From the NCBI GenBank assembly GCA_963745765.1, contig CAVUYQ010000032.1:6460-70459 (forward strand): a stretch of 64,000 nucleotides of DNA, written 5' to 3'. The notes beneath the pieces were generated by a model. It was given only the letters and a program-made list of their open reading frames with translations, ran no database searches and was not told the DNA's origin. Position 1 is the stretch's first letter. Every line of letters starts with the position of its first letter. Positions 7,062-15,581 of the stretch are shown in pieces. This stretch comes from Ww85 sp963745765. GTDB lineage: Bacteria > Desulfobacterota > Desulfobulbia > Desulfobulbales > Desulfocapsaceae. Position numbers and translations under genes: made by a program.

Positions 7062-7975
7062 ATGGAAATTATGGAAAGAATATCGATGAATAGACTTCTA
7101 TTATTAGCATAGATCGTATTTTTCTGTTTGTCCTCTTATCCTAAGAAATCTTTTGCAGCTCCACTCGAAGAAAACGAGAAGGCTCTCACAAAAATTGCTG
7201 ATTTTGCAGATCGATTATGCAAGGACATACCTTTGCAAGAACATGGAGACAATTTGGAATTAACTGCTAGTGCTAAAGCAGAATTGAATGGAATTATATA
7301 GAGATTAGCTAACTTAGGTCTTGACGGAGCCATTAAATACCAAAATACTGGATACGGAGGACTTTTACAAAAAGATCTCGTAAGTGATCTAAAAGATGAA
7401 GTAAAATGTAGATTACAGGTTTGGAACGATCTGGAGGATAAACTTATTTCAACCAACACTTCCACCATGCCACCATCAAGCAACCCGAGTTGGAGATCAA
7501 AACGTGGCACTTGGAGCTTTGATAGCAAACCAATTTTTGCTGCCGGTGAGAAGGACTTCAATAAAGCGTATCGCTCAGGTAGTAATTTCAGCAATGTCAT
7601 ATACGAGGTGCGTCTAAGAAAAACCTCAAACAACGATGGTCCGTTTGGATTATTGGTTCGATACAACGAAATTGACGATGAAGGGTATATGTTGCTTTTG
7701 TGGCCCCTGTGCAAGGCAAGTATCAATTTTCAAGGATTGTAGGCGAACAACGGCATAGAATAGCTGGTGGTTCGTCGGCATCACTGAAAAAAGGTGAGAA
7801 TTGGAATACGATTAAAATTACCGCGGAATGTTCGGATTTTAATATTAGTATTATTAACCGTGACACAATAAGCGTTACTAACGATTATTACCACTTTGGA
7901 AAAATCGGATTGGTAATTCATGGTGTCTCTAAGAATCGAGCAGAATTCGACGTTCGGAAAATAGAGCCACTGTGA
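7062..7975 (+). pseudogene. Broken cassette gene for a secreted beta-sandwich-type protein
   Basis: One frame runs from an ATG behind AGGGGGAG (7062; 7071 and 7086 are alternatives). It continues through a hydrophobic N-terminus (LLLLA*IVFFCLSSYP) that looks like a signal peptide, then a helical domain, then a domain with GTWSFDSKPIFAAGE and VIYEVRLRKTSNNDGPFGLLVRY. The latter pattern resembles concanavalin-like DUF1080/LamG folds. Two in-frame TAG codons (7110 and 7299) and one frameshift near 7700-7740 break it. The second frame completes the domain with FSRIVGEQRHRI... and VRKIEPL. With three lesions it is a pseudogene. The fold assignment is tentative. Confidence 0.7.
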
Positions 7976-8023
7976 TAAGTTTTCGGGAAACAAATAACAA
8001 GGTATATATCTGACTTCGCCTTT

Positions 8024-8109
8024 CATAACCTGGCGCTTCACCAGGCGTAAGGGGCACAGGGTTTTGGGATGATTGCAAATGCATTGTCTCCCCCTTGCGC
8101 CGGTTAACT
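8024..8109 (+). repeat. attC-like site before the GspE-like gene
   Basis: Arms GGCGTAAGGGG and CCCCTTGCGCC are flanked by a left CATAACC box and a right GGTTAACT box. It ends about 110 bases before the next start codon. Confidence 0.6.
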
Positions 8110-8217
8110 TGACGTAGTCCTTTTCTGGGCGTATTTTTTTGAATGAACAACTGCTTCTGAATGCAAGGCCCTTTTTGACAAAAAATTCTCAAAAGATATC
8201 TGTATGATACAAATGGC

Positions 8218-10776
8218 ATGAGTAATCAAAGCGTTAAGCCTGCTGCTACCTCCAAAAAATCACCTTCTGCGCTTGCTTTGCAGTCTCTGCTGGGGGATAT
8301 CAAGGAGGCACCGGACATAAAGAGTATCAACGGCACGTTGAGGAAACAGATTCTGGAAGTCTTTAAAGCTAAGATAGCAGCAATTTTTCTTGCGGATAAC
8401 AGCAAGCAGAAACTGGTTTCCTGGCTTTTAATCCCGAGAAATTCCCCTGAAAAGATTGTCATACCGATCAATACCAATTCCATTGTCGGATATTCGGCTA
8501 AGAAAAAACAACGAATCAACCTTAAGGATGCGTATGATCCCAGGGAACTGCGGCGTGTAGGTTCTGAACTGAATTTTTACGACACGTATGATGAAAAGGG
8601 CAATATTCGCAGTAAACAGGTCCTTGCTATTCCCATTGTTCAGAACAACACCCTGATGGGGGTTATCGAATTTATAAACACTTGTGATGACTCCGACTTC
8701 ACCTCTGAAGAAGAGTATAACGCCAATCAATTAGCTATGGCTCTGGCCACCGCATTCTCCAACCACGGCATTTTCGGTAAACAGACTCCACCCCAATATG
8801 AATCGCTGCTGTCGCAAAACCTTCTTTCACTGAAAGAGCTGGAGCAGGGACTGGCAAAAGCCACCGAGCTAGGGGAAAATCCGGAAACTGTTTTAATGAA
8901 CAATTTCCAGATACCGAGGTTGAAGATGGGGAAATTGCTGGCAGAATTTTATTCCACCAGGTTTGTGGATCTAGATAAAGTCGATAATAATCCCCGGAAG
9001 CTCTTTCCAGGAATACATATTGATTATTTTGAAGCAGAAGATCTGGTTCCGTTGAGCATGAAAAATGGAAAGCTTGTTGTCGCCGTAAAGAGTTTCGAGG
9101 ATCAAGCCCTTACCAGCACCATACAAGAGCAGGTTTCCGGAAAGATTCAGGTGGAGTTGGTGTTTGCCTTTCAAGAGGATATTCGCTCGTTCTGGAAGCG
9201 TACCAGAGCCAAATATTTCAGCAGGCCAGATGGTGTGAGTGAAGGACAGCAGCTATCAATGGACACCTCATCGTTCGACACGCTGGAAGATTATAAACCA
9301 CAGAGAAAAGAGCGGATAACATACGACACCTCATTGTTCGACGCACTGCAAAATGATGAATCTCAGGGAGACGAGCAGCTGTTTTACGACAATTCATTGT
9401 TCGATCTGCTGGAAGAAACTGAACCGCAGGAAGATGAGCAGCTATCATACGACACCTCATTGTCCGACGTGCCGGAAGAAACTGAACCGCAGGACAAAGT
9501 AAGGGAAAAACAGGGCACGGCTGGAGAAAGGAGAATCAGAACCGAGAAACATCTAGAAATTAATGACTATCTTAATAAACCCGCCGTGGTTCGCCTGGTA
9601 CATGACATTTTACAAAAGGGCTATTCCTCCCAAGCTTCTGATATTCATATAGACCCCTGCGGTCTTGAGAACAAGGGTGAGATACGGTATAGAATTCATG
9701 GTGTCTTCAGTAATGCGCTTAAAATACAGCAAAAATATGTGCATCTGATTGTTGACAGGGTAAAATCACTGGCATCCCTTAGTCTGGCTGAACGTACCAA
9801 ACCACAGGAAGGTAAATTCAAATTTACCACTCTTGAGGGCAAGGAAATTGAATTACGCGTGGCAACAACTCCTACGGCAAAAGGCAATGAAGAGATTGTA
9901 CTGAGCATTTTACCTGATCAAAAGCCGCTTCCTCTGCTGGGCGAGCTTCTACCTTCCCGGCTCCTCGCTCCGTTTAAGGAAATGATCGAGCAGGAACAGG
10001 GGATTGTTCTGGTTGTTGGGCCCAAAGCATCGGGAAAGACTACCACGTTGCATTCAGCATTAAACCATTTAAACACTGCTGGAAAAATAATCTGTGCAGC
10101 CGAGCATCCCGTTGAAATCCGGCAACACGGGATTCGTCAGGTGGAGGTTGATCCTTTCAAGAATTATTCCTTTACCGATGCGTTGGGAGAGTTTCGCAAA
10201 GAAAACCCCGATGTGATCATGATCGGTGAAATGCAGGATCTACGGACAGCTTTGATGGTTGTTGATGTCGCCCTGAACGGACATCTGCTGCTCACATCTC
10301 TAGCCGCCGATTCTGTGGAGGAAGGTATCATTCACTGCCTGGGTATGGGGCTTGATCCCTTGCTGCTATCTACCGCACTGCACGGCGTTCTGGCCCAGCG
10401 CCTGGTGCGCACTCTGTGCAAATACTGCAAACAACCCTATCATCCTGAAAAGGCTATATATGATCGTCTCTTAGGAAGTTACGGGGTTTCTTTCTTTGAT
10501 CATATCAATATCATATACAGTGATGATCTCATCTTTCATCGTGCCAATGGATGTCCGAGATGCGATGGTGGCGGATATGACGGTAAAATAGGTTTGTATG
10601 AACTGCTGGTAGTAAATCAAAGCATCAGAGAGTTAATCATGAACTTTGCTTCTCCTCGTGAAATTGTTGACGAAGCGATGATTAATGGCATGATGCTGCT
10701 TGTGCAGGAAGGGATTCAACTCATTTTCAATGGGACAATCGATTGTAAAGAGTTGATGTCCGTCTGTGAAATATGA
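8218..10776 (+). CDS. Orphan GspE/PilB-like secretion ATPase with N-terminal GAF domain
   Basis: This is an 852-residue protein. Residues 1-190 look like a GAF sensor domain and 200-335 like the GspE/MshE N-terminal domain. Residues 346-429 are four tandem 21-residue acidic repeats of the form (Y/M)D(T/N)SxFDxL. Residues 440-850 are the GspE ATPase. Walker A is GPKASGKTTT at 601-610, the Walker B region reads DVIMIGEMQD, and a four-cysteine zinc site (LCKYC and GCPRC) is present. Two usual motifs are altered: EDPVE is AEHPVE, and the histidine box (normally TLHTN) reads TSLAADS, so the conserved His is absent. No pilus or type II secretion genes are nearby. The gene lies between two attC-like sites, the second now split by an intron. 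Confidence 0.88.
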   Translation: MSNQSVKPAATSKKSPSALALQSLLGDIKEAPDIKSINGTLRKQILEVFKAKIAAIFLADNSKQKLVSWLLIPRNSPEKIVIPINTNSIVGYSAKKKQRINLKDAYDPRELRRVGSELNFYDTYDEKGNIRSKQVLAIPIVQNNTLMGVIEFINTCDDSDFTSEEEYNANQLAMALATAFSNHGIFGKQTPPQYESLLSQNLLSLKELEQGLAKATELGENPETVLMNNFQIPRLKMGKLLAEFYSTRFVDLDKVDNNPRKLFPGIHIDYFEAEDLVPLSMKNGKLVVAVKSFEDQALTSTIQEQVSGKIQVELVFAFQEDIRSFWKRTRAKYFSRPDGVSEGQQLSMDTSSFDTLEDYKPQRKERITYDTSLFDALQNDESQGDEQLFYDNSLFDLLEETEPQEDEQLSYDTSLSDVPEETEPQDKVREKQGTAGERRIRTEKHLEINDYLNKPAVVRLVHDILQKGYSSQASDIHIDPCGLENKGEIRYRIHGVFSNALKIQQKYVHLIVDRVKSLASLSLAERTKPQEGKFKFTTLEGKEIELRVATTPTAKGNEEIVLSILPDQKPLPLLGELLPSRLLAPFKEMIEQEQGIVLVVGPKASGKTTTLHSALNHLNTAGKIICAAEHPVEIRQHGIRQVEVDPFKNYSFTDALGEFRKENPDVIMIGEMQDLRTALMVVDVALNGHLLLTSLAADSVEEGIIHCLGMGLDPLLLSTALHGVLAQRLVRTLCKYCKQPYHPEKAIYDRLLGSYGVSFFDHINIIYSDDLIFHRANGCPRCDGGGYDGKIGLYELLVVNQSIRELIMNFASPREIVDEAMINGMMLLVQEGIQLIFNGTIDCKELMSVCEI

Positions 10777-10833
10777 GGGGGCACTTTACCCATTTTCAAT
10801 CGGGTAGCCGGGGGTTTTTCTCCCCCAGCCCCC

Positions 10834-10870
10834 ACAACACCTAGCATGCGGGTCCGCACTAGGCGTTTCA
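10834..10870 (-). ncRNA. Domain V hairpin of second group II intron
   Basis: On the minus strand, ACGCCTAGTGCGGACCCGCA and then TGCTAGGTGTTGTGG pair into a domain V with a CGC triad instead of AGC. A G/C-rich domain VI-like stem follows, then the proposed 3' end. Confidence 0.65.
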
Positions 10871-10875
10871 CGAAG

Positions 10876-12240
10876 TTACCGGGCCGTAGCCGGGTAGTGA
10901 ATCACACTCCACAATTTCTTGATTGATATAAGCCCTTGGTCAGCCAACCATTGGTTCGTCATGCCTGACTGTGTGGCCAGGGTCCTTGACATGTGCCAAT
11001 AACTTTTACGACTCAGAGCGGATAGGATGGCATGCCGTTTATTTGTACCGAGTTTCAGGAGGTTCCGCACTTTGGTTCTGGCGTATCGCCACTGTTTCCA
11101 GTAGCACATACGAACCCTGCGGCGAATCCACTCATCAATCCCAGGAATAGGACGATAGTACTCTGCAATTCCAAAGTAATTTATCCACCCTCGAATATAC
11201 TGGCCGAGCTTCATCATCCTGTAATCCATGGATACTCTCCAGCTTCTACCGGTGAGTTCCCGGACGCGCCTCTTAAACTTCAGAAACGATTTATCGGTCC
11301 AACGGATTTTACCGTTTTTAAAGGTAAAGCCGAGAAAGGAACATTTCTCAACATGCACTACCTTACTTTTCTGTTCGTTCACGAGTAATTTCAGTTTAGA
11401 TTCCAGAAAGTGACGAATCGACCTCATTACCCGTCTACCTGCACGAGGACTTCGAACTAATATGATGAAGTCATCGGCATAACGACAGAAACGGTGCCCA
11501 CGTTTCTCCAGCTCTTTGTCCAGATCATCGAGCATTATGTTGGCAAGCAGCGGTGAAAGTGGGCCACCTTGCGGAACGCCAAGTGGCGTTGCCTGAAGGC
11601 GGTTGTTTATAACCACCCCAGCCCGTAGATACTTGCCAATCAGCTTCAATACTCGTTTATCATCTATCCGGCGGGAAACTCTTGCCATAAGGACATCATG
11701 CGAAACTTTGTCGAAAAACTTTGACAGGTCCGCGTCTACAGCAATTCTGCGCCCTTCCCGGATATATGATTGCACACGGCGAATTGCACCATGTGCCGAT
11801 CTGTTCGGTCTAAACCCAAAACTCGACTCTGAGAAATGGTAATCAAAGTGGGGTTCTATGACCTGAGTTATTGCCTGTTGAATGACTCGATCCAAAATAG
11901 AGGGAATACCGAGCGGACGAATTCCTCCGTCAGGTTTTTCGATTTCCACTCGCAGGACCGGTTTCGGGGTATAGTCTCCTCCAAGAATGGTAGTGCGTAT
12001 CTCCTGCCAACATTCACGGAAATGGTAAGGAAAGTCTTCAATGGTCACTCCGTCAATACCGGGAGCCCCACGGTTCGACTTCACCTTCTTCCATGCCAGA
12101 GCAATGTTGTCAGTTGCTACGATACGCTCAAGTGAAATGGGTTGTGAAGGCAGTTTTCCCGCAACGCGCACAGAAGCTGCTCCCCCGGACGAGGTCGACA
12201 CAGCTCTATAGCTTACGAGTACTTTTCCTTCGTTCTTCAT
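10876..12240 (-). CDS. ltrA: Group II intron reverse transcriptase/maturase (class C)
   Basis: This 454-residue protein has KVKSNRGAPGIDGVTIEDF, RPLGIPSILDRVIQQAI, FGFRPNRSAHGAIRRV, the catalytic VDADLSKFFD, LGVPQGGPLSPLLANIMLDD and CRYADDFIILV. The maturase part then gives FLGFTF and GQYIRGWINYFG. The LSPLLANIMLDDLDKELEKRG stretch is characteristic of class C intron proteins. No endonuclease domain is visible, as is normal for that class, which uses DNA stem-loops as targets. All catalytic residues are present. The N-terminal 30 residues are not conserved in this family, and the true start may be internal. Confidence 0.93.
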   Translation of the reverse strand: MKNEGKVLVSYRAVSTSSGGAASVRVAGKLPSQPISLERIVATDNIALAWKKVKSNRGAPGIDGVTIEDFPYHFRECWQEIRTTILGGDYTPKPVLRVEIEKPDGGIRPLGIPSILDRVIQQAITQVIEPHFDYHFSESSFGFRPNRSAHGAIRRVQSYIREGRRIAVDADLSKFFDKVSHDVLMARVSRRIDDKRVLKLIGKYLRAGVVINNRLQATPLGVPQGGPLSPLLANIMLDDLDKELEKRGHRFCRYADDFIILVRSPRAGRRVMRSIRHFLESKLKLLVNEQKSKVVHVEKCSFLGFTFKNGKIRWTDKSFLKFKRRVRELTGRSWRVSMDYRMMKLGQYIRGWINYFGIAEYYRPIPGIDEWIRRRVRMCYWKQWRYARTKVRNLLKLGTNKRHAILSALSRKSYWHMSRTLATQSGMTNQWLADQGLISIKKLWSVIHYPATAR

Positions 12241-12705
12241 GTTCGGCCCTTCAGTGGGGTGATCCTCCCGGCTTTTCTATTCGCCGAGCTCGTTTCCAGC
12301 CGCCTGTCTACCTTTGGCGACGTCCTGCACCTACTATGGCCTCTGCTGACTCCTGACCGAACTTTCTCCATGTTGCCATGCAGAACGCTGTCCAGTGTTA
12401 ACTGGACCGCCCGTCGGTCAGACCTCCCCGGGTAAGAACGTGAACTTCCACTGAGCGACCGCGTCATTTACCGTATCTCCTGATCCAAGGGCGTAAACAT
12501 GTTGTGCTGTCTTACCCAGAGACTCGGCCTTATATGACATTTCTGTTCGTCGGCCCACAGTTTTACCATCCGGCTTCCTCCAAACGTCACCTCGCGATAA
12601 CGCTCTTGCCATTGGTTAGTATTTCATGTTAAGCAAATGACTTAACACAGGATCACACACAGGGGACTTTAACCCCATTAGTTCACGCCCATGCCGGGCG
12701 CACAC

Positions 12706-12774
12706 AAATTGATACACCGGACTTTACTCGTCGCGTTGCTCCTTACAAAGCCGGTGATCACGGCGATAGGTGCC
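12706..12774 (+). repeat. attC-like palindrome split by the second intron
   Basis: Arms CACCGG...AAAGCCGGTG enclose a short loop, and a right flank GGCGATAGGTGCC is complementary to GGGGCACTTTACC on the far side of the intron (10777-10798). That suggests the intron split one palindrome. It resembles the site at 3548-3622 in layout and in its position relative to the intron 5' end. Confidence 0.5.
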
Positions 12775-12860
12775 TTTTGGAAGATATTGGATTAGACCGG
12801 CAATAGCACTGTAAAAACCGCTTGGATTATAACTATAAATTTGTCCGCTGGGAAATATTT

Positions 12861-13259
12861 ATGACAGCATTTTTTATTGTGATCTCTTTTCCCCTTGTAG
12901 TTCTTCCTATTGGCATTCTATTGTATTTTCTTGTTAAACGTATCAGCGGTGGGAGAGGTTTTTACGGTTGGAAACGGCTTTTTGCTTGGAGCTTTATATT
13001 GCCGGGTTTACCTTTTGTCATCATACTCATCGCTATGCTCGTCAATCAGTTCCTCTACTATGACGCGGGCAAACCTATTCTTTCTACCATCATTATGGCG
13101 CCAGTCACGTTTACATTGGCAATTTTTGTATCAGTCCTGTATTTGGTTTCAGTTCCCAAAGGTGATAAAACAGCCTCAGGTTTTGCTAGCCTATTGGTCA
13201 ATTTCGGGTGTTTATCACTTTGTATATATTTTCTTTTTCATGGACCTCCATTGAGTTGA
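12861..13259 (+). CDS. Four-helix integral membrane protein, unknown function
   Basis: From the ATG at 12861 the protein has about 132 residues. An upstream TTG at 12822 in the same frame would add 13. Four hydrophobic segments are visible: residues about 2-26, 45-65, 77-100 and 110-128. A positively charged cytoplasmic loop (KRISGGRGFYGWKR) lies after the first. No family is recognised. Palindromes of attC type lie on both sides, so it is probably the last cassette of the array. Confidence 0.6.
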   Translation: MTAFFIVISFPLVVLPIGILLYFLVKRISGGRGFYGWKRLFAWSFILPGLPFVIILIAMLVNQFLYYDAGKPILSTIIMAPVTFTLAIFVSVLYLVSVPKGDKTASGFASLLVNFGCLSLCIYFLFHGPPLS

Positions 13260-13328
13260 CACCTAACATGCGCCTGGACACAGACGGGCTAAAAACCGCG
13301 CCCTCTGGTCAGCCTTAGCATTATGGTG
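13260..13328 (+). repeat. attC-like site, right end of cassette array
   Basis: The left arm CACCTAACATGC pairs imperfectly with GCATTATGGTG. Inside, CGGGCT/AGCC- and GCGC-type arms are offset. It starts at the stop codon of the membrane protein. The next gene downstream looks chromosomal. Confidence 0.55.
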
Positions 13329-13477
13329 CCTTTACGGTTCCGAATTGCTTTCTCATTGATAGGTTTTAGAAGGCGGAATTGGTGAAAATGCAGCTTGCAT
13401 ACAAATGCGTCAGAAAACGATTGTAACTCGTAACGGAATTAATAGAACCGATAACAACGGTCAGACCACGTTTTTCT

Positions 13478-14980
13478 ATGAATGATCCACAGCAATCACC
13501 ACAATATCTAGCAGCCATCGATCTGGGCTCCAATAGTTTTCACCTGGTAGTTGCCCGCATTGAGGACGGTCATGTCCACATTCTGGATAGATTAAAGGAA
13601 ATGGTGCGACTTGGAGGCGGTCTTGATAAAAATGGCAGATTGTCTGAAGAAGCACGTATACGAGCACTTTCCTGTCTTGATCGTTTTTCTGAACGTGTGC
13701 AGAAATTACCCCAGGGCAGTGTGGCGGCCGTTGGAACAAATACCCTGCGTCAGGCGAAAAATTCCCGTCAGTTTTTAAAGAGTGCCAGTGAGGTTTTGGG
13801 CCACCCGATCTCAATTATTGGAGGAAAGGAGGAGGCTCGTCTGGTCTATCTTGGTGTTTCACATTCTCTGGTGGCAGAGGATGGGAAACGGTTTGTGATG
13901 GATATTGGCGGAGGCAGTACTGAATTGATTATCGGTGAGGGTTTCGAGCCTCTGCATCTAAGCAGCCTCGAGATGGGTTGTGTGAGTATGAGTCGCGCTT
14001 TTTTTCGAAATGGAAAGCTCAGCAAGAAGAATTGGGAAAAGGCCGGCATTGCCGCGCATCTGGAATTACGTCCGGTACGACGCGATTTTCGCGAAGTTGG
14101 CTGGATATCTGCTACTGGGGCATCCGGAACGATTAAGGCCGTTGGAAGCATTGTGAAAGCTCTTGGGCTTGAGAGCTATACTATTACCTTGGACAGTTTA
14201 TACAAAATACGGAATAGAATGATAGCGGCTGGACAGGTAAAAAAACTTGATCTTCCCGGTTTAGATAGTGATCGGCAACCTGTTTTTGCAGGAGGACTGG
14301 CCATCCTCATTGCCACCTTTGAGGCACTTAAAATTGAAACCATGCAGGTTTCCGAAGGCGCCTTGCGGGAAGGCCTGTTGTATGAGCGTCTGGGCCGGAT
14401 TCAGAGCGAAGATACCCGTTTAAAAACAGTTTCAAGTGTACAGCAACGATTTCAAATCAGCCAGAAACATGCGCGACGAGTGAGTTTAACTTCCCACCGT
14501 CTTTTCAGCGACTGTGAAAAAGCCTGGAGCCTGCGACTGGAAGACGCCGAAAGACTGCATTGGGCAAGCAGTCTTCATGAGATTGGCCTTGCGGTTTCGT
14601 TGAGTGGATATCAGAAACATGGTGCGTATCTCCTCGCCAACGCAGATCTTCCCGGATTTTCGTTAGAGGAGCAGGACTGGATGAGTGTTCTGGTGGGTTG
14701 CCATCGTAAAAAAATATTAAAAAATTTCTTCAGAGGCTTACCGGAAAAAGATCAGAAGACCGCCTTGAGGCTTGCGATTCTTCTTCGTCTCGCCACCCTG
14801 TTCCATCGTTCCCGTAAAGACGAGACGGCAGTTATTGATCAAGTGGTTGCCGGCGAGAATAATTTGACCCTTCAATTTGCGCCGTATGAGTTGATAAACC
14901 ATCCCCTGCAACGGGCCAGCCTTGAGCAGGAAGTCAGGTATTTAAAAAATGTGGATTTCAATCTCAAGTTTACCTCATGA
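13478..14980 (+). CDS. ppx: Ppx/GppA phosphatase (exopolyphosphatase family)
   Basis: This is a 500-residue member of the actin-fold Ppx/GppA family, which hydrolyses long-chain polyphosphate or pppGpp in the cytoplasm. Phosphate loop 1 is AAIDLGSNSFHLVVA near residues 12-26. The GTNTLRQAKN and GGKEEARLVYLGV motifs follow, and phosphate loop 2 is MDIGGGSTELIIG near residue 140, all intact. The C-terminal HD-like domain has ASSLHEIGLAVS near residue 365 and the motif CHRKK. Length is close to E. coli Ppx. No ppk gene is next to it. It is the first chromosomal-type gene after the cassette array. Confidence 0.92.
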   Translation: MNDPQQSPQYLAAIDLGSNSFHLVVARIEDGHVHILDRLKEMVRLGGGLDKNGRLSEEARIRALSCLDRFSERVQKLPQGSVAAVGTNTLRQAKNSRQFLKSASEVLGHPISIIGGKEEARLVYLGVSHSLVAEDGKRFVMDIGGGSTELIIGEGFEPLHLSSLEMGCVSMSRAFFRNGKLSKKNWEKAGIAAHLELRPVRRDFREVGWISATGASGTIKAVGSIVKALGLESYTITLDSLYKIRNRMIAAGQVKKLDLPGLDSDRQPVFAGGLAILIATFEALKIETMQVSEGALREGLLYERLGRIQSEDTRLKTVSSVQQRFQISQKHARRVSLTSHRLFSDCEKAWSLRLEDAERLHWASSLHEIGLAVSLSGYQKHGAYLLANADLPGFSLEEQDWMSVLVGCHRKKILKNFFRGLPEKDQKTALRLAILLRLATLFHRSRKDETAVIDQVVAGENNLTLQFAPYELINHPLQRASLEQEVRYLKNVDFNLKFTS

Positions 14981-15002
14981 CCTGCTCAGGTTGGATAAAC
15001 AG

Positions 15003-15375
15003 GTGAAAGACCACATTTCTCTCTTTTCCCGGCAAGATAATTGACCGGATCGATGCATATGCAACGGCCGCCAGGAACCGAAGACCAGACGCCGTTTCAC
15101 AATTGTTCGCGGAACGTTTTGATCATATCGTGCATGGTGTCGGAACAGATACCAGCAATCCCTGGAACACGAAAAGGGAGATTGATAGAGAAGGAATCCA
15201 GAAGATCTGTGAGGACTTCTTCTCCAACGTAGTAGACATGGCGGTTGAGTATACGGACAGGAGCAACCACGGAGCAGGTTCATGGTTTTCATCTGGGAGT
15301 CTTTGGCCGTGGTTGCTTGCGGGTTATCGGCATAGTTACTATTTTCTGACAAAACGTTCTTTCTTAGGGGCCTAA
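15003..15375 (+). other. Open frame without a clear start, possible gene remnant
   Basis: The plus-strand frame is open from 15003 to the stop at 15375 and contains IIDRIDAYATAARNRRPDAV, QLFAERFDHIVHGVGTDTSN and FSNVVDMAVEYTDRSNHGAG, which look protein-like. There is no ATG with a ribosome binding site. TTG at 15103 is possible but poorly supported. The C-terminal part loses this character. I do not recognise a family. It may be the tail of a lost gene. Confidence 0.25.
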
Positions 15376-15416
15376 TGTGATTGTGTGAAAACTTCTCAAG
15401 CCCAGAAGGGAAATAT

Positions 15417-15485
15417 ATGGCTTTTTTTTATTTTTTTCTGGCTTTTGGCCTTGGCAGTTTCGCCGTCTCTATGAGTTTGGAATAA
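15417..15485 (+). CDS. Possible 22-residue membrane peptide
   Basis: An ATG preceded by GAAGGG at 6 bases opens a 22-codon frame ending in TAA. The product is a single hydrophobic helix rich in Phe, Leu and Gly (residues 2-19). It lies in an otherwise empty stretch between the ppx region and the rhodanese gene. Small single-helix peptides with good ribosome sites are often real but cannot be proven by sequence alone. Confidence 0.3.
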   Translation: MAFFYFFLAFGLGSFAVSMSLE

Positions 15486-15581
15486 TATAAAATTTAGATT
15501 ACCAGTTGTTCAATCTTACAACAATCCCGCTGATCAGCAGGGCCGGGTGTTCTACAAAACGGCAAAGGAAATGAGGGCTGC

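Larger units (their letters stand above)
10799..12705 (-). mobile_element. Group II intron (class C type) with reverse transcriptase
   Basis: The minus-strand 5' end is GTGTGCGCCCGGCATGGGCG, followed by GGGGTTAAAGTCCCC, and the 3' end is CTACCCGAT at 10799. Total length is about 1.9 kb. It carries an intact reverse transcriptase of the class C type. The upstream exon on the minus strand ends with a stem-loop (TCACCGG/CCGGTGTA) that belongs to an attC-like palindrome, as expected for class C introns that target attC sites. It lies 22 bases after the stop of the GspE-like gene and reads opposite to the cassettes. Confidence 0.82.

Noticed and set aside
7110..7301. Pyrrolysine readthrough at two TAG codons
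   Set aside because: The same gene has a frameshift and the gene family is not a methylamine methyltransferase; decay is simpler. Kept as a low-interest observation only.
3548..13328. CRISPR array as explanation of the repeated palindromes
   Set aside because: The palindromes differ in sequence and length and are separated by whole genes, not by uniform spacers.
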